NCBI RefSeq assembly: GCF_011440395.1
Contig: NZ_JAAOIX010000001.1
Location: 802,680-866,679 of the forward strand
Reading direction: 5' to 3'
Source: Pseudomaricurvus alcaniphilus
Lineage (GTDB): Bacteria; Pseudomonadota; Gammaproteobacteria; Pseudomonadales; Cellvibrionaceae
DNA length: 64,000 bases
Below, piece after piece: positions 37,444 through 45,210 of the stretch. Numbering within the stretch: position 1 is the first letter of the stretch; each line of letters begins with the position of its first letter. Under the pieces are notes generated by a model, which was not told where the DNA came from, did not search any database, and saw only the letters and a program-made list of their open reading frames with translations. Both the position numbers and the translations under genes were made by a program.

Positions 37444-37467
37444 GTATATTCGTATTTTCGAATATAC
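37444..37467. promoter_or_regulatory. Perfect inverted-repeat operator before the YeeE/YedE pair
   Basis: GTATATTCG (37444-37452) and CGAATATAC (37459-37467) form a perfect 9-bp inverted repeat around six bases. It ends 13 bases before the translation start. AT-rich ATATTC-type palindromes are typical sites of ArsR-family repressors, including BigR-type sulfide sensors that control YeeE/YedE genes in other bacteria. No such regulator gene is next to it. Confidence 0.6.
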
Positions 37468-37480
37468 AATGGAGACCATC

Positions 37481-37906
37481 ATGCACCCCTGGCTCGGTAG
37501 CCTGTTCGGCGGAATTCTTATCGGCGCGGCGGCAGTACTGCTGATGGCGGGCTTGGGCCGCATCGCCGGCATCAGCGGTATTGCCGGTGGCCTGATCCGG
37601 CCCGGCGTAACCGATCGCATCTGGCGCCTGGCCTTTGTACTGGGCCTTGTATTGGCGCCACTACTGCTCGGACTGCTGCGCGGCGACACCGGCATCGGCG
37701 CGGTGCAGGTGGCGCTACCGTGGATGGCGCTGGCCGGCCTGCTGGTCGGTATCGGCACTGGCGTCGGCAGCGGTTGCACCAGCGGCCATGGTGTCTGCGG
37801 TATCGCCCGGCTGTCGCCGCGTTCGCTGCTGGCCACCGCGGTATTTATGGCCAGCGGAATCGCCACGGTCTACGTGGTACGTCATTTGCTCGGAGGCCTG
37901 GCATGA
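37481..37906 (+). CDS. YeeE/YedE family sulfur transporter, N-terminal half
   Basis: A 141-residue membrane protein with four hydrophobic helices and the family motif GSGCTSGHGVCG (about residue 93-104), whose cysteines relay thiosulfate or sulfur through the membrane. Split YeeE/YedE proteins of this size pair with a second half encoded next to it. I prefer the ATG at 37481 (GGAGA five bases upstream) over the ATG at 37469, which immediately abuts the inverted-repeat operator and has no ribosome site. Confidence 0.85.
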   Translation: MHPWLGSLFGGILIGAAAVLLMAGLGRIAGISGIAGGLIRPGVTDRIWRLAFVLGLVLAPLLLGLLRGDTGIGAVQVALPWMALAGLLVGIGTGVGSGCTSGHGVCGIARLSPRSLLATAVFMASGIATVYVVRHLLGGLA

Positions 37907-38319
37907 AAATTCTGGTGGCGTTACTGTCCGGCCTGTTGTTCGGCCTGGGGCTCAGTCTCGGCGGCATGACCGACCCGGCGGTGGTACTGGCCTTCCTCGA
38001 CCTCTTCGGTGCATGGGACCCGCGCCTGGCGTTTGTCATGCTCGGCGCCGTGCTGACCACGGCCGTCGGTTACCGGCTGGTGCTGCGGCGCCCCCGGCCG
38101 CTGCTGGAGGACAGCTTCCAGCTGCCTAAAGCTCGCCATTTTGATATTCGCCTGATCGCTGGTGCCGCCCTGTTCGGTATCGGCTGGGGCATTGCCGGTT
38201 ATTGTCCGGGCCCGGCGCTGGCGTCACTCAGTGGCGGAGCCACATCACTGCTGGTACTGGTCGCCAGCATGGTCGCCGGTTGGTGGCTCGCCGCGCGCCT
38301 GCCTTCGAACAACCGCTAA
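37903..38319 (+). CDS. YeeE/YedE family sulfur transporter, C-terminal half (DUF6691 type)
   Basis: A 138-residue, four-helix membrane protein with LLFGLGLSLGGMTDPAVVLAFLD near the N-terminus and GWGIAGYCPGPALASL near residue 105; the Cys-Pro-Gly motif matches the sulfur-relay cysteine of the family. It overlaps the first half by four bases (ATGA). Together they probably import thiosulfate or a related sulfur species, or export it in sulfide detoxification. Confidence 0.85.
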   Translation: MKILVALLSGLLFGLGLSLGGMTDPAVVLAFLDLFGAWDPRLAFVMLGAVLTTAVGYRLVLRRPRPLLEDSFQLPKARHFDIRLIAGAALFGIGWGIAGYCPGPALASLSGGATSLLVLVASMVAGWWLAARLPSNNR

Positions 38320-38652
38320 CAGGCTAACACCGATGGGGTTTGATAAAACTATTGGTGCAGCAGGGGTTGCAGGCTGATTTCCAATACTTATTGGACTCGC
38401 TGCGCGAATCAACGTAGTTTCTGAGATTGAATGCGGTCAGCGCGATAAAAATTGCCAGGGATCAGGCCTGGACTCATATCTGCCGTAATCATTTTTGTAA
38501 TCCAGCTAAAGCTTTATTTACGTTTTTTCTGATCCGGTACGGCTGCAACAGCCGGTATTTCCCGGCATCGGGCTCGCTGGCACCGTATAACTTGCGCAGA
38601 AAACCCTGAACAATAAAACCTGCACCCATAAAAACCGGACAAGGAGTTTCCC
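38320..38652. other. Gene-free stretch before the propeller-like protein
   Basis: No ORF with a protein-like product. The only clear signal is AAGGAG at 38641, the ribosome site of the next gene. No terminator or repeat is obvious. Confidence 0.4.
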
Positions 38653-40440
38653 ATGGACAACGCCCGAAATCCTGCACTATTCGTATTCTTACTCGCTCTC
38701 TCCCTGGTGTGGCCAATTGCAGCAATGGCCGACAAGCCTTTCCCATGGCAGCAACCTCTTCCTGAGTACGAGGTCTGGGCCTCCGATCAATCCAACTCCG
38801 TTGGCGATATCGCTGCTGCTGGTACCAAAGGCAGCTATCTGTGGATCTGGAGATCCGGGGACATCGAGCGGCAGTTGGCCGGTGGCGATGACGCCCGACC
38901 TATCGGCTGCGACCGTAACCGCGGCAAAAAAAGCGCGGCCAGCGCTGGCCCCTGTGACCTGCTGGATGTGTTTCCACAAACACTCTATGAAGTGGACGCC
39001 GATGCAGAGCCTACCGGCAACCGGCTCGCCGATTTGCCCGGCTTTGGGCGCTTGCACGGTATGTTACCCGACCCTCAAAATCGCTACGTCAACGTCAATA
39101 TCTTTGCCCCGGGCGGTGGCTATATCGGCGTCATCGACACGCGCAAAAAAGAGGCCATCGCCTTGTTTCGGGTAACCGGCACCAATGTCGGCGGTGGCAG
39201 TGACGTGCGCTCTGTGCATATGTCGTTCTGGAACAGCGATGGCTCGGCAATTCTGGTCGCCAACCTCAATGGCAAGCTGCTGGAACGTATAGATGTCAAA
39301 CGCAATGGCAGTGGCAAGATAAAGCAGCTGTATTTCAACCAGAGCGCATCACTGGGTGTTGGCAAAGGTATGGCGGTTACCGCTGCGGCCACCGTATTTC
39401 ACGGCAAAAATGCCCACGGCCGCAAAATGCTCGGTGAAGTTGTAGGTAGTTACCAGGACACCGCCTTAGATGACCTCACCCCCAACGGCCTCTGCAAGGA
39501 AAACGGCTGTCTGACTGGCCCCAATGCGGATCTCGGGGGCAGGCCCAACAATGTGATTATTTGCCCCATTATCTCCAGTAGCGACAAGGCCTACATCACC
39601 ATGGGCGGCGGCGGGCTGCTGGTGGCTGATACCCAAGCCACACCCATGACCATTGTCGGTGAATACGGCAACCAGGTAGTCAATGGCGCCGGCTGCGGTG
39701 GTGTCGAGGTGGACGGTCAAATGTGGCTCAATGCCGGTGTTTCGGCGTCGGGTGCGGGTGCCAATCAATCCACCTTTACCCTGTACAGGCTGGATGACAT
39801 GGAGTTTTCAACAGTCGCCAACCTGCCCGACACACCCGCGCCGACACTGATTTTCAAGGACGCCGGCAACACCGCCACCATCGGCAATGTGGAGGGCATT
39901 ATCGATGCCGATAACAGCGGTCAATTACCTGGAACTACTACGCGCCGTGATGCCCACGGGATGGCATCAACCCTGGATGGCGAGTATATCCACACAGTCG
40001 ACCGTATCCAGAATGTGGTGGAAGTGTTCCACAGCGGCCATTTGGCCCGCAGCAGTTACGACCTGACGTCCGCCGACGGGCTGGGCAACGGCGTAGGCGG
40101 CTGTGCCGCTAAATCAGTTGCCGATGATGCCGGTTTGCCGGGCAACGATCCTGCGCCTGACCTGCTGGAGAGAACGCCGGACGGCAAGTACCTGATGATC
40201 GCATTGCGCGGCCCGGCGCCGGTGTCGGTCACCCACGCAGCGCAGGGGTCCTGCCCAGGGGTGGGGATTGTTGAGTTAACCAGCGACGGCGCCTCCGGTC
40301 ACCTGGTTGGCGTTTTGCGCACGAGCAACAGCGTCGATACCAGCACTGTCAATGCGCCTGGTGGCCATGCATACAGCGGTGCGGAGCGAAGTGATGTTCA
40401 CGGTGCCACCGTAGTCTGCACTCGGCACTGTGGCAAATAA
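38653..40440 (+). CDS. Secreted beta-propeller-like protein, function unknown
   Basis: A 595-residue protein with a signal peptide (FVFLLALSLVWPIAAMA, cut near residue 26). The mature chain has repeating patterns of a strand, Gly/Asp turn and SxDGxxxxVAN-type blades (e.g. HMSFWNSDGSAILVANLNG; HGMASTLDGEYIHTVDRIQNVVEVF; LLERTPDGKYLMIALRG), the look of a YVTN/WD40-like propeller. Spaced Cys residues suggest disulfides in the periplasm or outside. It may bind a ligand or metal; a catalytic role cannot be read. It is monocistronic and ends with a strong terminator. Confidence 0.65.
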   Translation: MDNARNPALFVFLLALSLVWPIAAMADKPFPWQQPLPEYEVWASDQSNSVGDIAAAGTKGSYLWIWRSGDIERQLAGGDDARPIGCDRNRGKKSAASAGPCDLLDVFPQTLYEVDADAEPTGNRLADLPGFGRLHGMLPDPQNRYVNVNIFAPGGGYIGVIDTRKKEAIALFRVTGTNVGGGSDVRSVHMSFWNSDGSAILVANLNGKLLERIDVKRNGSGKIKQLYFNQSASLGVGKGMAVTAAATVFHGKNAHGRKMLGEVVGSYQDTALDDLTPNGLCKENGCLTGPNADLGGRPNNVIICPIISSSDKAYITMGGGGLLVADTQATPMTIVGEYGNQVVNGAGCGGVEVDGQMWLNAGVSASGAGANQSTFTLYRLDDMEFSTVANLPDTPAPTLIFKDAGNTATIGNVEGIIDADNSGQLPGTTTRRDAHGMASTLDGEYIHTVDRIQNVVEVFHSGHLARSSYDLTSADGLGNGVGGCAAKSVADDAGLPGNDPAPDLLERTPDGKYLMIALRGPAPVSVTHAAQGSCPGVGIVELTSDGASGHLVGVLRTSNSVDTSTVNAPGGHAYSGAERSDVHGATVVCTRHCGK

Positions 40441-40596
40441 CATCGGAGATACAAATAAAACCGGTATCAATGGGACGGGAGCGGGCAGATTCCTGGTGTG
40501 GTAACACGAGCTTCATCACGGCACCGCTTTCCGTCGCAACGATTGCATTATTTAAATTGGCAAAATCAAATTAACCAATCAGTTTATCGAACGTCA

Positions 40597-40636
40597 AAAG
40601 CTCGTCCTGATGGTAGCCGATCAGGACGGGCTTTTC
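40597..40636. terminator. Strong bidirectional intrinsic terminator
   Basis: AAAAGCTCGTCCTGAT (40597-40612) pairs with ATCAGGACGGGCTTTT, one G-T-type mismatch in 16, around a six-base loop, flanked by A and T runs on either side. It sits about 155 bases after the stop of the propeller-like gene. Confidence 0.85.
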
Positions 40637-41010
40637 CTCGATAGATAAATGCACTTGATACGCCAGTGGCTCAGGGTGGTTATTCGAATACCTAACTACT
40701 TGTCGTTGTAATCTTTAGCTTAATGCACTTCGCTCCCTTGCGATGCCCTTAGCAGCAGTTCACTTGATTCTTCAACAAATAGGTTAGCCGCCTGCCTCTG
40801 AATTGACAAAAATATAAAGACTGGGTTACCTTGCTACGAGCACGCAAAATTGCTCAGCAATCATTCAAACAACAATTCAAATAACCATTCAAAAAAGTAC
40901 CGACATTGCATCGATTCAAATAGCGTGGACTGCTGCCCGATTTCGATTCCAGTAATTGCTTGCGCTTGTGTCGGGTCGTTATCACAACAACTATAATAAG
41001 AGAATCAGAA
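40637..41010 (+). promoter_or_regulatory. Upstream region of the aromatic-acid-type permease
   Basis: About 370 bases without a gene, A/T-rich in the right half. It contains three ATTCAAA heptamers spaced exactly 12 bases (starting 40863, 40875 and 40887) plus a fourth at 40914, which could be regulator-binding repeats. No promoter hexamers stand out. Confidence 0.45.
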
Positions 41011-42333
41011 ATGGCAGGCGCGACTACAGAGACAGAAGATATCAATATCATCCGCGAGGTGATCGATCACGGGCCGGTAGTTCCCACGCAGATCCTGGTT
41101 GTCGTTATCGCTCTGCTACTGAATATGCTGGATGGCTTTGACGTGACCGCTATGGCGTTTACGGCACACAGTATCGGCGAGCAACTTGGTATCAGCCCTG
41201 ACCAGTTGGGTATCGTCTTCAGTGTGGCGCTGGCGGGTATGATGATCGGCGCTATGTTTATCGCGCCCATCTCCGACGTCATTGGGCGCCGCAATATGAT
41301 ACTGATCTGTGTCACGGCGATCGGCACCAGCATGTATGTCACTGGCTACGCGGTATCCCTCTGGCAACTGGTGGTCCTGCGCTTGATAACCGGGCTCGGG
41401 GTCGGGGGAATGCTGGCCAGCCTGGCCGCCATTACCGCGGAGTATACACCCGAAAAGTATCGCAGCCTGGCCGTGGTCTCGGTCACCGCGGGCTATCCAT
41501 TGGGCGCGATGCTGGGTGGATTTATCGCCGCACCACTCATTCCTGCATTTGGCTGGGAAAGCGTTTTTTTTGCCGGTGGCGCAGCCACGCTGGCCATGGT
41601 GATTGCGGTGTACTTTTTAATGCCGGAATCATTGCAGTATTTAGCGACCAAGCAGCCTGCCAATGCGCTGCACAATTTCAACGCGGTATTAAAGCGGCTT
41701 GGCCGCACACCCATAGCAGCCCTGCCAGCTATTGATCCCCGCAAACATGGGGACAAAGCCAATGTATTGAGCCTGCTAACCGAAGCCCGGCGCGGGAAAA
41801 CCATTAACCTCTGGCTGACCTTTTTCTTTTGTTTTATCTGCCTCTACTTCCTGATGAGCTGGATTCCCAAGCTGGTGGTGAATGCGGGCCTATCCGAAAC
41901 CCAGGGCGTCTACGCTGCGGTTGCCTTTAATGGGGGGGCCGTGGTTGGTATTGTCTGCCTTGGCTATATGGCAACTCGCATCGGCCTGTCTGCGCTGATC
42001 GGTACTTTTCTTTCAACCTCTGCGCTGGGCATGATTATTTTCGCCTTTGCCGATGGCGTTGACAACCTGATCCTCTACCTGCTGGTGATCGGTTTCCTGC
42101 TCCAGGGCGGTTTTACTGGCCTCTACGCGGTGGCCGCGAAAATATACCCCACGGAACTGCGCAGCACCGGCGTTGGCTGGGCCATCGGCCTGGGTCGTTT
42201 CGGTGCCGTCGTAGGGCCTTACATAGGTGGCATCATGATTGCCTCCGATGTCTCCATGGAAATAAACTTCGTGGTTTTTGCGGTGCCGTTGTTTATCGCT
42301 GGATGCCTGGCGTATCGACTCAGGGTTAGATAA
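41011..42333 (+). CDS. MFS transporter, aromatic acid:H+ symporter type
   Basis: A 440-residue permease with 12 helices. LLNMLDGFDVTAMAF in helix 1 carries the D-G-x-D motif typical of the aromatic-acid symporters (PcaK, BenK family), followed by the MFS loop DVIGRRNMI and the central motif GLGVGGMLASLAAITAEYTP. In the second half, YPTELRSTGVGWAIGLGRFGAVVGP matches the sugar/aromatic-acid MFS pattern. It would import a hydroxybenzoate-like acid. The ATG at 41011 fits the usual N-terminus better than the start 17 codons upstream. The remnants immediately downstream fit a lost regulator and dehydrogenase of the same pathway. Confidence 0.88.
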   Translation: MAGATTETEDINIIREVIDHGPVVPTQILVVVIALLLNMLDGFDVTAMAFTAHSIGEQLGISPDQLGIVFSVALAGMMIGAMFIAPISDVIGRRNMILICVTAIGTSMYVTGYAVSLWQLVVLRLITGLGVGGMLASLAAITAEYTPEKYRSLAVVSVTAGYPLGAMLGGFIAAPLIPAFGWESVFFAGGAATLAMVIAVYFLMPESLQYLATKQPANALHNFNAVLKRLGRTPIAALPAIDPRKHGDKANVLSLLTEARRGKTINLWLTFFFCFICLYFLMSWIPKLVVNAGLSETQGVYAAVAFNGGAVVGIVCLGYMATRIGLSALIGTFLSTSALGMIIFAFADGVDNLILYLLVIGFLLQGGFTGLYAVAAKIYPTELRSTGVGWAIGLGRFGAVVGPYIGGIMIASDVSMEINFVVFAVPLFIAGCLAYRLRVR

Positions 42334-42340
42334 GGTACTC

Positions 42341-42457
42341 ATGGACATACCTTACATCGGTTTCAATCACAATAAGTCCAACCAGGCGGAGCTGGAAATC
42401 ATTTCCCTGCAATCCCTCTACCAGGCCAAGGGTTTCTGCTCAATTAACTGGCTGTGA
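42341..42457 (+). pseudogene. 5' fragment of a probable AraC-family regulator
   Basis: From ATG 42341 the frame reads MDIPYIGFNHNKSNQAELEI, then ISLQSLYQ, which looks like the N-terminal segment of AraC/PobR-type regulators (a conserved 'E-I-I-x-L-x-x-L-Y' pattern, from memory). After about 28 residues it runs into sequence that belongs to the opposite-strand SDR fragment and stops at 42457. Only about one tenth of the expected ~290 residues remain; the ligand and DNA-binding parts are missing. Seven bases after the permease stop. Confidence 0.5.
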
Positions 42458-42792
42458 ATAAACGCGGCATTATTGACCAGAATACCCAGCCTGCCCTGCT
42501 CCTCTTGCACCTGCTGAAACAGCGCGGCGGTCTGGGCGTCGTCGCTATGGTCACACACCACCGCGATACCCTTGCCGCCAGCGCAATCGATTTCGGCTGC
42601 AGCCCCATGTACTGTACCCGGCAATGGTGTCCCGTCCCAGCCCCGGGCTTCACCCTCGCGCGTGCTGCGCCCGGTGATATACACCGTCATGCCCCTGGCG
42701 GCCAATCCCAGGGCAATACCTCTTCCGGCGCCGCGACTGGCGCCGGTAACAATGGCGATTTCCGGGGTAACACCGGCTCCAGCTTGACTCAC
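42418..42792 (-). pseudogene. Truncated short-chain dehydrogenase (5' part only)
   Basis: A 124-residue SDR start: IVTGASRGAGRGIALGLAARG (Rossmann TGxxxGxG), a CDHSDD cofactor segment and LGILVNNAAF (NNAG-type motif). It stops right after IEQKPLAW, before the catalytic Ser and Tyr-x3-Lys, so it cannot be active. The reading frame is otherwise intact, so truncation came from loss of the 3' half, exactly where the opposite AraC fragment also breaks. It overlaps the sulfatase gene by four bases at its 5' end, so it was once the second gene of that operon. Confidence 0.8.
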
Positions 42793-44435
42793 GGTTGGCT
42801 CTCCTCATTTTTGCGCTTGTCCGCACAAACAGTTTCCGCTGTCCACTGGCGGTGGCAATCGTAAATAATGCGGCCGCGCTCACCGTGATGAGCATCAACC
42901 ATGCGCTCAATAGAATTCGAGGGGGCCATGCTTCGGGCGGGTTGTGCTTGCAGTTTCTCCAGCGCCATGGGGTAGTCGGCCCAGTCCAGGGGCGCCCGCC
43001 AGCCGGGCGGCGGTGCGAGCCGGGCGCGAGTACCGTTAATGGGGTGCAGAGCTCGCCAGCGCTGAATGCGATCGGACAATTGCGCTACCAGCTGCGGGTA
43101 TTCTGCCGCGAGGTTGTGTTCTTCGTTGGGGTCATCCTGGATGCGGAACAGGTGGTTGGTTACCCTGGTGCTCAATTGATTTTGTTCGACCTCCTGCACC
43201 AGCTTCCACTCGTCGTTAAACGCTGTCAGATTGAAATGCCCATAGATCGGTATTTCGGAGGCAAAAAACACATAGTCCGTGCGCGGCATTTTTTGGCCGG
43301 CGGCAATGGCCGGCCAGAGACTCCTGCCATCCAGCGGACGGCGATTATCGGTGTCGATACCCGCCGCTTGCGCCAGCGTCGGAAACACATCCATTACCGT
43401 CATGAGCTGCTGCAAGTTGCCGCCTGGGGCCAGCCTGGCCGGCCAACGCAGCAGCGATACCACGCGGATACCACCCTCAAACGTTTCACCTTTACCGCCC
43501 CTGAGGGGCGCATTATCCGCGCCGCCGTAGGCGTAAGCCGCACCGCCGTTATCGCTGAAAAAGAGCACTATGGTATTGTCCGCTATGCCTTCCCGGTCCA
43601 GCGTGTCCAGTACCCGGCCAATGGCCTGGTCCATACCATCCACCACCGCGGCGTACATCGGCCGACTGCTGCCCCGCCCCATCTCTTTGGCCAGGCGACG
43701 ACTGCGGTCCGTCTGTGGTGAACGGGCCGGTGCCAAATCGGTATTGATGTCCTTGTACTTGTCCTGCAATTCTTGCGGCGCATCCAGCGGGGTGTGCGGG
43801 GCGATAAAAGGCAGGTAGACAAAAAACGGTTTCTGCTTGTCGCGCTGGCGTATATAGCGCGTCACCTCATCGGCCAATAAAAACGTTTCGTAGCCCTCGG
43901 CCGTTGCCGCTATAGAAACCCCGTTCTGCTGAAAGTCTTTGCCTCCGGCCAGAGAGAAAGGTGGGTAAAACCCCACCTCGGTGTGCAAGTGACCGTAAAA
44001 ATGTTCGAAACCACGCTGATTGGGGTGATAAGTCATCTGCGCGTGTCCCAGGTGCCACTTGCCCACCATGGCGGTCTGGTAACCTGCAGCGCGAAACGAT
44101 TCCGGCATAAAATGCTCATCCGGGTGCACACCGTTGTTGTCCCACGGCAGGATCACGCCGTAGGCGACCCCCAGGCGCATGGGGTCGCGTCCGGTCATCA
44201 GTGCCGCCCGCGTCGGCGAACAGATAGGAGTAGTGTAAAAGCGATTAAGCTGCATGCCTTCCCTTGCCAGCCGATCCAACGACGGGGTCTCAATATCACC
44301 ACCGTGGAAGCCGACATCATTCCAGCCCAGATCGTCGGCGACCATGACGATAATGTTGGGCCTGTCCGTGGCCGCCAGCCCCCAGCAAGGACAACAGATC
44401 AGCAACAGGGCCAGGGTTTTCTGTAAGCTAGACAT
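42789..44435 (-). CDS. Type I sulfatase (arylsulfatase family), secreted
   Basis: A 548-residue protein with a signal peptide (first ~22 residues, cut near GLAATDRP). RPNIIVMVADDLGWNDVG gives the metal-binding Asp pair (D34, D35). CSPTRAALMTGR contains the Cys (C72) that is converted to formylglycine, in the C-x-P-x-R consensus. GKWHLGH and SDNGG supply further active-site residues. It would hydrolyse a sulfate ester in the periplasm, such as an aryl or polysaccharide sulfate; the substrate is unknown. It needs a formylglycine-generating enzyme, not present here. Confidence 0.92.
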   Translation of the reverse strand: MSSLQKTLALLLICCPCWGLAATDRPNIIVMVADDLGWNDVGFHGGDIETPSLDRLAREGMQLNRFYTTPICSPTRAALMTGRDPMRLGVAYGVILPWDNNGVHPDEHFMPESFRAAGYQTAMVGKWHLGHAQMTYHPNQRGFEHFYGHLHTEVGFYPPFSLAGGKDFQQNGVSIAATAEGYETFLLADEVTRYIRQRDKQKPFFVYLPFIAPHTPLDAPQELQDKYKDINTDLAPARSPQTDRSRRLAKEMGRGSSRPMYAAVVDGMDQAIGRVLDTLDREGIADNTIVLFFSDNGGAAYAYGGADNAPLRGGKGETFEGGIRVVSLLRWPARLAPGGNLQQLMTVMDVFPTLAQAAGIDTDNRRPLDGRSLWPAIAAGQKMPRTDYVFFASEIPIYGHFNLTAFNDEWKLVQEVEQNQLSTRVTNHLFRIQDDPNEEHNLAAEYPQLVAQLSDRIQRWRALHPINGTRARLAPPPGWRAPLDWADYPMALEKLQAQPARSMAPSNSIERMVDAHHGERGRIIYDCHRQWTAETVCADKRKNEESQP

Positions 44436-44639
44436 TCGGTAATTCCCATCAACAGAGATTGAAAAAAATATTGGCCATCCTGGACCCCGGACGGAGCCCC
44501 ACGGCGGCGCTAATGCCAGGCAACCTCCCCTTAATCCGGAAGTTTTTGCGCTACATGACTATCCCGCCGTTTTCGGCAACTGTAAGTTGTTGAAAATGTG
44601 AGGGAATCGAAAATTACATTTTTGGTTTCCGTACGATGA

Positions 44640-44659
44640 TTAATTCAGGAATGAATTAA
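44640..44659. repeat. Perfect 8-bp inverted repeat upstream of the sulfatase
   Basis: TTAATTCA and TGAATTAA around GGAA, between the NTF2-like gene and the sulfatase. It could be an operator for the sulfatase or a weak terminator of the gene before it. About 200 bases separate it from the sulfatase start. Confidence 0.45.
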
Positions 44660-44670
44660 CCAGAGCTTCC

Positions 44671-45204
44671 CTAAGGCATAATGCCGCTCACAGCGGCTCG
44701 CAAAATCCGCTGCGCCGCTGCCTCGCCAACCAGTCGCGACTCGCGACAACTTATCAGCCAGTTGCTGTCGAATTTATGCAGCTGCCAGTGATTGACGGCT
44801 ACTCGCAACAATTTAAAATCATCGCCCTGGCGTTGATAGAGCCGGGAATAACCAGTCACCACCGCGTCACCACCCTTGATATCGACGTGTAACGGGCCGA
44901 CGGTATGGGCACAGTTGGGAAGTAACGATTGGTGCAGATCCGAATCCAGCATCGCGGCAATGGCATCCCTGCCCTTTAGCACCAGGTCAGTGCCATCAAC
45001 TGCGCTTTGAGCCGTCTCTGTGTCGTCTCTGCCAGCGCGCGGCGAACTGACGATATAGCGCGCATCCGCCGTATGCAGGGCAACGGCGGCGGCGGTATCA
45101 CCACAGTCCACCGCCATGCCATACAACGCCACCAGGTTGCGCACCGCCAATTCATCGACATTGCGCTGCAGGCGCTGCTCCTGGCTCAATTGCGAATCGA
45201 TCAT
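44671..45204 (-). CDS. NTF2/SnoaL-like protein
   Basis: A 177-residue cone-fold protein with the usual helices then strand pattern (DELAVRNLVALYGMAVDCGDTAAAVALHTADARYI; HTVGPLHVDIKGGDAVVTGYSRLYQR; VNHWQLHKFDSNWLISCRESRLV). Members act as isomerases, dehydratases, ring-hydroxylating dioxygenase small subunits or binding proteins. It lies six bases after the fatty acyl-CoA reductase stop and is co-transcribed with it, so a role in the same lipid step is plausible. No catalytic residues are assigned. Confidence 0.75.
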   Translation of the reverse strand: MIDSQLSQEQRLQRNVDELAVRNLVALYGMAVDCGDTAAAVALHTADARYIVSSPRAGRDDTETAQSAVDGTDLVLKGRDAIAAMLDSDLHQSLLPNCAHTVGPLHVDIKGGDAVVTGYSRLYQRQGDDFKLLRVAVNHWQLHKFDSNWLISCRESRLVGEAAAQRILRAAVSGIMP

Positions 45205-45210
45205 GGCAAT

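Noticed and set aside
42795..43721. 308-codon plus-strand frame opposite the sulfatase
   Set aside because: Antisense to the well-supported sulfatase catalytic part.
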